Of a stretch of 64,000 nucleotides of DNA, positions 1-7,152 are shown piece by piece. The notes under the pieces are model-generated. The model worked only from the letters and a program-made list of their open reading frames with translations, searched no databases and was not told where the DNA came from. The DNA is taken from assembly GCA_964457335.1 (NCBI GenBank), contig CAYWGD010000023.1, positions 13,696-77,695 of the forward strand. Direction: 5' to 3'. Numbering within the stretch: position 1 is the stretch's first letter; each line of letters starts with the position of its first letter. Position numbers and translations under genes: made by a program. The stretch comes from CAJBVW01 sp964457335 (GTDB taxonomy: Bacteria > Myxococcota_A > UBA796 > SXON01).

Positions 1-619
1 CCGACAGGCCCTGGAGCTGGTGCTCGCGCACACGCCTGGCTTCGAGCTCGCGGGGAGCTTCCCGAGCGTCGAGGAGCTCACCCGCGCGCTCGACGACCCC
101 CGCGCGCTCGCGCGGCGCTGGGACGTGGTCGTCATGGACCTCGACCTGCCCGGGGCGAGCGGGCTCGAGGGGACGCGGCGCGTGAAGCGGCGGTCGCCCG
201 ACACGGCCGTGCTCGTGTGCACGGTGTTCGAGGAGGCGGCCACGCTCGTGGAGGCGATCGGCGCGGGCGCGGACGGCTACGTCGTGAAGGGCGCGCCGCT
301 CGACACGCTGCTCGAGCAGGTGCGGACCGTCGCCCACGGCGGGGGCATCCTCTCCGCCACCGTCGCCCGCACCCTGCTCGAGGTGGTCCGCGGCCAGGCC
401 GCCGACGCCGGCCCCGCCCCCGCCCGCCTCGACCTCACCGACCGTGAGCGCGACGTGCTCCGCTGCCTCGTGGACGGGATGAGCTACAAGCAGGCGGCCG
501 ACGCGCTCGACGTGAGCCCGAACACGGTGCGGACGCACGTGAAGGCGCTCTACCGCAAGCTCCAGGTGCAGAACGTGGCGGAGGCGGTGAGCCGGGCGAT
601 CCGGCAGCGGCTGGTCTGA
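1..619 (+). CDS. NarL/FixJ-type response regulator, 5' end outside the window
   Basis: This is the C-terminal part of a two-component transcription regulator. The frame is open from the first bases (residues RQALELVLAH precede the first GTG at 20), and the receiver acidic pocket and first strand are missing, so the true start lies left of the window. The phospho-acceptor Asp lies in VVVMDLDLPG, and the switch Lys in GYVVKGAP. A LuxR-type helix-turn-helix follows after a short linker (LTDRERDVLRCLVDGMSYKQ, then VSPNTVRTHVKALYRKL). This order is typical of NarL/FixJ regulators that bind DNA as phosphorylated dimers. The partner kinase is probably upstream and is not visible. Confidence in the family is high. 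Confidence 0.93.
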   Translation, partial: RQALELVLAHTPGFELAGSFPSVEELTRALDDPRALARRWDVVVMDLDLPGASGLEGTRRVKRRSPDTAVLVCTVFEEAATLVEAIGAGADGYVVKGAPLDTLLEQVRTVAHGGGILSATVARTLLEVVRGQAADAGPAPARLDLTDRERDVLRCLVDGMSYKQAADALDVSPNTVRTHVKALYRKLQVQNVAEAVSRAIRQRLV

Positions 620-625
620 ACCGCT

Positions 626-1018
626 TCACCGCCCGGCCCGGGCCGACAGCGCCACGCCCACGAGGAGCACGCACGCGCTCCCGACGTGGAACGGCCCCGC
701 CGACGCCCCGACGGCGGCGAGGGCCCCGCCGGCGGCGACCCCGTCGAAGGCGTCCGCGCCCGCGACCACGTGGTAGCCCGCGAGGAAGACGGCGAGCGTG
801 CGCAGCGCCGCGGCGTCGAGGCGGCGGAGCGCCCACAGCGTGAAGAGCGCGGTGGTGGCGTTCGTGAAGCCGGCGAGCCGGAAGCCGAGGCGGCCCGCGT
901 CGTCGAGCGGCGCGTGCACCACCTGCTCCGCGAAGAGCGCGAAGCCGACACCGCCGAGCAGGAGCTGCGCCGCGGCGTTGAGGGCCAGCGGCGCCTGGAT
1001 CCAGCGGGCGCTCCTCAT
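626..1018 (-). CDS. small four-helix membrane protein, last gene of the ThDP/KAS operon
   Basis: A 130-residue protein with about four hydrophobic segments (near residues 10-30, 48-65, 75-92 and 103-126), so it is probably an inner-membrane protein. The ATG at 1018 overlaps the TGA of the upstream condensing-enzyme gene (ATGA), which implies translational coupling and fixes the start. I do not recognise a family with certainty; its size and topology recall small DoxX-like or DUF membrane proteins. Its place at the end of a biosynthetic-looking operon suggests a role with that pathway, but this is inference only. Confidence 0.7.
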   Translation of the reverse strand: MRSARWIQAPLALNAAAQLLLGGVGFALFAEQVVHAPLDDAGRLGFRLAGFTNATTALFTLWALRRLDAAALRTLAVFLAGYHVVAGADAFDGVAAGGALAAVGASAGPFHVGSACVLLVGVALSARAGR

Positions 1019-2097
1019 GCGGTGTGGGCGATCGGCCCGGCCCGGAGCACGGTCGCGCCCGAGGACGACACCGACCCCATCGTGAACAGCACCACGAGGT
1101 CGCCCGCGCGCACCTTCCCCTCGGCGAGCCCGTGGTGCAGGAGGAACGCGGGGAACGGGGCGCCGAGGTTCGCGTAGCGCGGGAAGAGGTCGATCGTCCG
1201 CGCGGGGTCGATCTCCAGCGCGCGCACGCACAGCCGCGCGAACCACGCGAGCGGCGTCGAGAAGCCCCAGTACACGACCTGCTCGGGCGCCACGCCGGCG
1301 CGCTCCAGGGCGGCGGCGCAGAGCCGGCGCACCAGCGCGGGGCTCGACGCCTCGCGCAGCGGCCGCCCGCCGGCCGGCCCGACGGCCATCCGCACGCACG
1401 GCCGCCCGTCGGCGCCCACCTGCAGCGCGTGCTCGAACACGCCGCAGGTCTCCGCGGTGTTCTCGGCGTAGCTCCCGAGCAGCCCCTCCCGGTCGTCGCG
1501 CGCGGGCCCCACGACCCACGCGGCCGCGGCGTCGCTGCTGATCCAGCCGAGCGTGCCGGCGGGGTCGGTGTGCCGCGAGTTCGTCGAGGAGAGCACCACC
1601 AGGACGCGCCGGAACGTCCCCGCCACGACGAGCGCCTGCGCCAGCTGGAGGCACGCCGTGCCGCTCGAGCAGGCCGACTCGACGTTGTACGCGGGCGCCG
1701 TCACGCCCAGCGCCCGCGCGAGCAGCACCGCGTCCCCCGGCGCGACGAAGCGCTCGGGCAGCCACGAGGCGCAGAGGATCGCGTCCACGTCGCGCGCGTC
1801 GAGCCCCGCCAGCGCGATCGCCGCGCGGGCCACCTCCTCCTCCAGGCCGAGCGCGGTCTCCCCCGGCGCGAGGAGCCAGCGCACCTGCGCGCCGCGGAAG
1901 GGATCGTCGGCGTAGCGGGCCATCTCGGCGTCGAAGCCGCTCGACCGCTCGGTCCCGTCGGTGGTGGAGAAGGCCCGGGCGAGGCCCTTCTCCCTCGCCG
2001 TGGCCAGCACCTCGGGCCGGTGGGCCAGGTACCAGTCGTTCGTCCGCCGCTCGCCGCCCCGGCGTACCGCGACGCTCCAGATCGCGGCGCGGGTCAC
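1015..2097 (-). CDS. ketoacyl-ACP synthase III-like (thiolase-fold) protein
   Basis: A 360-residue thiolase-superfamily protein, close to the usual KAS III length. The nucleophile Cys143 lies in ESACSSGTACL, and the C-terminal NLGAPFPAFLL matches the conserved Asn motif. The usual HQAN motif carrying the catalytic His appears replaced (VVYWGFSTPLAW), so classical decarboxylative condensation is doubtful; acyl transfer or another variant is possible. The GTG start at 2097 overlaps the stop of the upstream ThDP enzyme (GTGA), and the 3' end overlaps the next gene (ATGA). It therefore belongs to a coupled four-gene operon. Acyl loading onto, or condensation with, the ThDP enzyme product is an inference. 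Confidence 0.85.
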   Translation of the reverse strand: MTRAAIWSVAVRRGGERRTNDWYLAHRPEVLATAREKGLARAFSTTDGTERSSGFDAEMARYADDPFRGAQVRWLLAPGETALGLEEEVARAAIALAGLDARDVDAILCASWLPERFVAPGDAVLLARALGVTAPAYNVESACSSGTACLQLAQALVVAGTFRRVLVVLSSTNSRHTDPAGTLGWISSDAAAAWVVGPARDDREGLLGSYAENTAETCGVFEHALQVGADGRPCVRMAVGPAGGRPLREASSPALVRRLCAAALERAGVAPEQVVYWGFSTPLAWFARLCVRALEIDPARTIDLFPRYANLGAPFPAFLLHHGLAEGKVRAGDLVVLFTMGSVSSSGATVLRAGPIAHTA

Positions 2098-3795
2098 GTC
2101 GCCTCCGCGGCGGCGGCCCAGGTGAGCGACCGCACGCGCCGGCCGATCGGCGCCGGCTCGTCCCGGTCGACGAGCACGTCGACCAGCGCGGGGCCGGGGA
2201 GCGTGACCGCGCGCGCGAGCGCCGCGGCGAGCTCCTCCTCGCTCGCGACCCGCTCCGCGCGCATCCCCATGGCGCGGGCCACCGCGGCGAAGTCGACCGG
2301 GGCCAGCCCGGTGGGCGTGCCGGGGAGCCCGTTGCCGTCGAGGCCCTGGCGGCACATGCCGTACTGCGAGTCGTTGAGCACGACCCACGTGGCCGGGAGG
2401 CCGTCACGCACGGCGGTGGCGAGCTCGTTGCCCATGAGCACGGCGCCGTCCCCGACGAGCGCGACCGTTCGCCGACCGGCCGCCGCGGGCCCGATGGCGC
2501 CGCCCGTGGCGTGCCCCATCGAGCCCCAGCCCACGCTGATCCGGAGGCGCGGCCGGTCGGCGGTGGATCGCCCACGCGAAGCTGTTGCCCGACTCGGCGA
2601 GCACGAGCGCGTCGGAGCCGTCGACCACCACGCGCTGCACGGTGTCGAGCAGGAAGCTCGGCCGCACCGGGCCGAGCTTCCGGGGCGGGCCCGCGACGAC
2701 CACCGCGGGGCGGGGCGCCACCGGCGGGACCTCGGGCAGGCGCTCCAGGAGGTCCCGGAGGAAGGGGGCCACCGACGCCTGGACGGCGACGAGCGGCGCG
2801 GAGGGGTACGCCCCCGCGGCGAGCTCGCCCGTGTCGCTCACCTGGACGAGGAGCCGCGTCGGGCGGAGCGCGTCCGTCCAGCCGCTCGACGCCTCGCCCA
2901 GGTGCGTCCCCAGCGCGAGCACCACCTCCGGCCGCTCCACGAGCGCGGCCTCGGCGGAGTCGTGCCCGCCGACGCCGAGCACGCCCACGCAGCGCGGGTG
3001 GCGCTCGGAGAGGATGCCCTTGCCGCGCGGCGTCGAGGCCGCGAGCCACCCCGTGCGCTCGACGAGCGCGCGCACCTCGGCCGCGGCGTCGCGCGCGCCG
3101 AAGCCCACCACCACGAACCCCCGGCGGGCCGCGAGCGCGGCGATCGCGTCGACCATCGCGGGGTCGACGCGCGCCCCGGCGAGCCGCACGGGGCCGACCG
3201 GGAGGGGCTCGTGGGACACCTCGGCCTGCACGTCGCTCGCGAGCCCGAGGTGCACGACCGCCCCGCCCGGCCGGGCGAGCGCCTCCGCAGCCCGTTGCAG
3301 CGCCGGGGCGAGCATGCGCGCGTCGGTGATCAGGGCCGCCTCGTCGAACAGCGGGCCCGCCTGGTAGAGGCCCGAGAGCGGCCCGCCCTCGGCGGTCTCC
3401 TGCGTGGCGCCGCGCAGCCGGCGGCTCACGGGGGTTGCGGCCGACAGCACGATCACCCGGGCGCCCTCCTGCCGCGCCGCGACGATCCCGGTGAGCGCGT
3501 TGGTGAGGCCGGGGCCCGTCGTCGTGAACACCGCGACGGGCGCGCCGGTCTCGAGGGACGCCTCGGTCGCGGCGAAGGCGGCGCTCGACTCGTGGGCGGT
3601 GTGGACGACGCGGAGGCCGGGGGCGTGGCCGAGCGCGTGCCAGAGGTGGGCCACCGCGCCGCCGGTCACGCCGAACGCGAGGCGGACGCCCTGCGCGAGG
3701 AGCCAGTCGACCACGCGATCGGCCCCCCGCCGCGCGGGCGCGGGCCGACGGAGCTCGGTGGTGGGGTCGGGGAGCGAGAAGGGGTCGACGAGCAT
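2094..3795 (-). pseudogene. thiamine diphosphate-dependent enzyme (acetolactate synthase/decarboxylase family), apparent single-base frameshift
   Basis: The N-terminal part starts at ATG 3795 and carries the ThDP-activating Glu69 (AHESSAAFAATEASLETG), the central domain, and the run up to SGNSFAWAIHR. The C-terminal ThDP/Mg domain (GWGSMGHATGG, then VALVGDGAVLMG and a downstream NDSQYG) continues in a different frame. The frames join cleanly if one base is removed near 2556-2565, giving HR-DRPRLRIS-VGWGSMG. Together they make about 566 residues, normal for the family. Either this is a real inactivating mutation or a sequencing error; the otherwise intact motifs favour error or a very recent event. 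The start overlaps the SnoaL-like gene stop by one base and the end overlaps the KAS gene. Confidence 0.82.
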
Positions 3796-4205
3796 CACGC
3801 CACCACGCCGAGCTGGCGGAGGAGCGCGAGCTCGTCGGCGACGCGCCAGAGCTCGACCAGCCGTCCGTCCTGGAAGCGGAGGATGCCCGCTTCGCGCATC
3901 TCGACGGCCCGCCCGGTGGCGGGCAGGCCCATGAAGTCGCCCCGGTGCGTGCCGCGCACGGTCCACCGGGCGCCGACGCGGTCCCCCTCGACCACGAGGT
4001 CGTCCGGCGTGCTCGTCCAGTCCGGGAACGCGGCGCGGATCATGCCGAGGCCGAGGACGAAGCCCTCGCGGCCGGGCGGCCCGCCGCGGTGGTCGACGTA
4101 GTCGGGCGCGACGAGCTCCTCGACGCGGGCGAGGTCGCCGGTGGAGATGAGCGCGAACACGGCGCGCGCCTGCTGGCGCAAGAACTCGGCGGACGGGCTG
4201 GACAC
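3795..4205 (-). CDS. SnoaL-like (NTF2-fold) protein
   Basis: A 136-residue single-domain protein of the SnoaL/ester-cyclase group of the NTF2 superfamily. Features seen are the N-terminal helix, LVAPDYVDHRGGPPGREG, a middle strand pair ending in GTHRGDFMGLPATGR, and the closing EMREAGILRFQDGRLVELWRV. Members act as small-molecule cyclases, isomerases or binding proteins, often in polyketide-type pathways. It is the first gene of the operon: GTG at 4205 is preceded by GGAGG four bases upstream, and the TGA overlaps the ATG of the ThDP gene by one base. The specific substrate cannot be told. Confidence 0.85.
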   Translation of the reverse strand: MSSPSAEFLRQQARAVFALISTGDLARVEELVAPDYVDHRGGPPGREGFVLGLGMIRAAFPDWTSTPDDLVVEGDRVGARWTVRGTHRGDFMGLPATGRAVEMREAGILRFQDGRLVELWRVADELALLRQLGVVA

Positions 4206-4356
4206 GAGGCCTCCGGGGAAGTGCTCGTGACCGTACCGGCCGGACGTGGCCGCGTCGTCTCACATGATCGGGTGAGCCGCGCGGCGGATGCGCACGGGCT
4301 CGAACGACCGGGGCACGGGCGAACACCCGATCCGCTCCCGACGGTACACTCCCGAC

Positions 4357-5079
4357 GTGCGCATCTCCTGCATCATGCCGACCCGCGACCGCGCGCCCTT
4401 CGTGCCGCTCGCGCTCGAGTGGTTCGACGCCCAGGACTGGCCCGACACCGAGCTCGTCGTGGTGGACGACGGCGACGAGCCCGTGGGTGCGCTCGTCGAG
4501 CGCCACCCCCGCGCGCGGTACCTGCGCGCGCCGCGGTGCTCGATCGGCGCGAAGCGGAACCTCGCGGTCGCGCACGCGACCGGCGCGCTCGTGGCCCACT
4601 GGGACGACGACGACTGGTCCGCACCCGACCGCCTGAGCCGGCAGGCCGCGCCGATCCTCGCCGGGACGGCGGACATCTGCGGTTTCGACGCCCGGCTCCT
4701 GCTCCACCTGCCGACGGCGAGCGTCTGGGGCCCGGCGGGGCGGCGCCGCAAGGCCGCGGCGGACATGCCGGCCCTGGCCACGATCCTCTGGCGGCGCGCG
4801 CTCTGGGAGGCCGGCGCCCGCTACCCCGACCAGGACGTGGGCGAGGACGCCGTGTTCCTCGCCGCGGCCCGGCGGATGGGGGCGCGGCTGCGGACGCTCC
4901 GGAACGACGGCGCGTGGGCCTACGGCCGGCACGGCGGCAACACCTGGCGCTTCGAGCAGGGGCGCGCGCTCGGCGCCATCGGGTGGGGCCTCGCGCGGCC
5001 TCCGCCGGCGCTGCGGCGCGCGGACGTGGAGCGGATGGCCGCGGCCGCCGCGGCGTGTGGCCGGCCTCCCGGCGCTTGA
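4357..5079 (+). CDS. family 2 glycosyltransferase
   Basis: A 240-residue GT-A fold glycosyltransferase. The N-terminus begins ISCIMPTRDR, a VVVDDGDEPV segment holds the nucleotide-sugar Asp, and the metal-binding motif is expanded to HWDDDDW (residues 81-87). A likely catalytic GEDAVFL segment follows near residue 168. An in-frame start further upstream (4288) exists, but homology begins only at the GTG at 4357, which I chose; TACACT lies just ahead of it and may be a -10 element. The gene diverges from the SnoaL-led operon. The sugar donor and acceptor are unknown; a role in cell-surface glycosylation is likely for the family. Confidence 0.85.
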   Translation: MRISCIMPTRDRAPFVPLALEWFDAQDWPDTELVVVDDGDEPVGALVERHPRARYLRAPRCSIGAKRNLAVAHATGALVAHWDDDDWSAPDRLSRQAAPILAGTADICGFDARLLLHLPTASVWGPAGRRRKAAADMPALATILWRRALWEAGARYPDQDVGEDAVFLAAARRMGARLRTLRNDGAWAYGRHGGNTWRFEQGRALGAIGWGLARPPPALRRADVERMAAAAAACGRPPGA

Positions 5080-5094
5080 CCACCCGAGCGCCCG

Positions 5095-6993
5095 CTACCG
5101 CGACCCGCCCGCGAGCACGTAGATCGCGCCCGCGTCCGTGTCGTAGCCGGGGGCGCCGGCGACCAGGTCGGGGATGCCGTCCCCGTCGACGTCACCGACG
5201 GTGAGCGCGCTGCCGAGCTCCTCGTCGCCGCTCGCGCCGGCGATCTCCACGCCGTCCTCCGCGTCGAGGCTGGTGGTGATCGGCCCCCAGTGCACGTAGA
5301 CGTAGCCGCGCGCGGAGTCGGCGCCGAGCACGAGGTCGGGCTTGTAGTCGGCGTTGAGGTCGCCGGCGACGGAGGTCTCGATCGTGCCGCTGATCTCGTA
5401 CTCGCCGCCGGTCGAGATCGCGCCGGTGGCGTTGCCCGGGAGCACGTAGACGTAGGTGTCCTGGGTGCCCACGATCACGTCGTCGTAGCCGTCGTCGTCG
5501 AGGTCCCCCCCGGCGTCCACGCGGAAGCCGGTCTCGTTGCGCGCGGAGAAGCTGTCGTCGGCGCTCGCCGTCGTGAGCCCGTCGGTGATCGGGCCGATGA
5601 ACACGTAGGCGGTGTCGGCCCCGGGGGCGCCCAGGACGAGGTCGCCCTGGCCGTCCCCGTCCATGTCGACCGTGTCCACGCCGTACCCGAGCTGGTCGTT
5701 CGAGCCCACCGCCGTCACGTCCCACTCGATGCTGCCGCTCATCACGTACACCGTGCCGCCGCCCTGGCCCGGGCAGCCCACGATCGCGTCCTCGATGAGG
5801 TCGCCGGTGACGTCGATGCCGCCGCCCACGCCGGCGCCGCAGTAGTCGAGGCTCGCGGTCCCGGTGATCGAGTTGTACGGGCTCGTGTTCCAGCTCCGCG
5901 CGCCGCGGAAGTAGCCCGCGTAGCCGGCCGAGCCGTCGTAGCCGTAGGCGCCGACGAGCCAGTCGTCGTAGCTGTCGCCGTTGCTGTCCCCCAGGGAGAC
6001 GAGCCGCGACCCGTAGTACGAGTCGGTGTCGCCCCCCGCCCACTCGTTGTCGCGCGTGGAGAGGTCGACGGACCCGGTGGAGAACCCGCCGGTCAGCGCG
6101 TACACGGCGCCGACGTCCCCGGCCCCGTACTCGCCCGACGCCCCGACCAGGATGTCCTGCACGCCGTCGCCGTTCCAGTCCCCGACCGCCACCCCCGTGC
6201 CGGCGCGGTCCCCTTCGGCCTCGCCGACGAACTGGATGGTGTGGAGGTCGTCCACGTAGCCGCTCTCGATCTCGCAGCCGTTGCCCGTGCCGTCGCAGTC
6301 GTCGTCGACCTCGTTGCCGCACACCTCGGTGGCCGACGGGTTCACCTCGTCGTCGTCGTCGTCGCAGTCGTCCACCTCGGAGAGCGGGACGTGGCCCGCG
6401 GGCTGCTCGCAAGCGGCGAGGGTGGTCGTCTCGCCGTAGTAGCCGTCCCCGTCGGCGTCCGCGTACCAGAGCTGCCCGGTGGAGCCGTCGAGGTCCGGAT
6501 CGTCGTCGTCCACGAGGCCGTCGCAGTCCTCGTCCGTGCCGCCGCACACCTCGGTGGCGTCGGGGCTGCGGAGGGGGTCGGCGTCGTCGCAGTCGCCGGC
6601 GTCGTCGACCGCCCCGGCCGGCGGGTGGCACGCCACCTCGGACTGCGTCGGGTCGCCGTACCCGTCGCGGTCCACGTCGAAGTACCAGGTGGACTCGGCC
6701 TGCACGGAGGCGTCGGCGTCGTCGCAGTCGTCGTCGTTGCCGACGTGATCTTCGGGCGCTTCGCACGCGCGCACGGATACGTCCGGGTCGCCCGCGCCGT
6801 CGCCGTCCGCGTCCGCGTACCAGGTGGAGCCGTCCCCCGCCGCCGTGTCGCAGTCCGGATCGGGCCCGGTGTCGTCGCCGGTGTGGTCCCCGGTCTCGTC
6901 GCCGGAGGCGGAGTCCCCGCCCGCCGGGCCGTACTTGTCACCCTCGTCGCCTTCGCACGCGACCAGCCCGAGCACCAGGACCCATCGCCACAT
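5095..6993 (-). CDS. MopE/FG-GAP repeat lipoprotein
   Basis: A 632-residue predicted lipoprotein. The lipobox LVAC lies at residues 10-13, after a short MWRWVLVLG signal, and is followed by an acidic Gly/Thr/Asp linker. Three MopE-type units follow (WYADADGDG...DCDDAD...EVCGGTDEDCDG), rich in Asp and Cys and known in this family as putative Ca or metal binding. The C-terminal two thirds are FG-GAP-like repeats (for example GDWNGDGVQDILVGASG), which form a beta-propeller as in integrin alpha. ATG at 6993 has GGAGG six bases upstream. It is a paralogue of the gene at 19800. Probably a surface-exposed structural or adhesion protein; no catalytic motif was seen. Confidence 0.9.
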   Translation of the reverse strand: MWRWVLVLGLVACEGDEGDKYGPAGGDSASGDETGDHTGDDTGPDPDCDTAAGDGSTWYADADGDGAGDPDVSVRACEAPEDHVGNDDDCDDADASVQAESTWYFDVDRDGYGDPTQSEVACHPPAGAVDDAGDCDDADPLRSPDATEVCGGTDEDCDGLVDDDDPDLDGSTGQLWYADADGDGYYGETTTLAACEQPAGHVPLSEVDDCDDDDDEVNPSATEVCGNEVDDDCDGTGNGCEIESGYVDDLHTIQFVGEAEGDRAGTGVAVGDWNGDGVQDILVGASGEYGAGDVGAVYALTGGFSTGSVDLSTRDNEWAGGDTDSYYGSRLVSLGDSNGDSYDDWLVGAYGYDGSAGYAGYFRGARSWNTSPYNSITGTASLDYCGAGVGGGIDVTGDLIEDAIVGCPGQGGGTVYVMSGSIEWDVTAVGSNDQLGYGVDTVDMDGDGQGDLVLGAPGADTAYVFIGPITDGLTTASADDSFSARNETGFRVDAGGDLDDDGYDDVIVGTQDTYVYVLPGNATGAISTGGEYEISGTIETSVAGDLNADYKPDLVLGADSARGYVYVHWGPITTSLDAEDGVEIAGASGDEELGSALTVGDVDGDGIPDLVAGAPGYDTDAGAIYVLAGGSR

Positions 6994-7152
6994 CGCCGCC
7001 TCCGTTCACGGGCCCATCCGGAAGGATGTCGGCCGAGAACCGGGCGTAACCCGACGTGCGTACGTCGTCTCGTGACAATGCTCGCCGGGAGCACCCGACG
7101 TCGTTACCCAAGCGTGTGGTCGGCGCCCTCCGGCCCGTCCGACGGAGTCGCC

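Noticed and set aside
1024..4101. Plus-strand frame of about 1025 residues
   Set aside because: It is antisense to the coupled KAS/ThDP/SnoaL-like operon and has no motif.
5290..7152. Long plus-strand extension upstream of the radical SAM fusion gene
   Set aside because: It is antisense to the MopE/FG-GAP lipoprotein and has Val/Ala/Gly-rich composition. ATG at 7153 with GGAG marks the real start.
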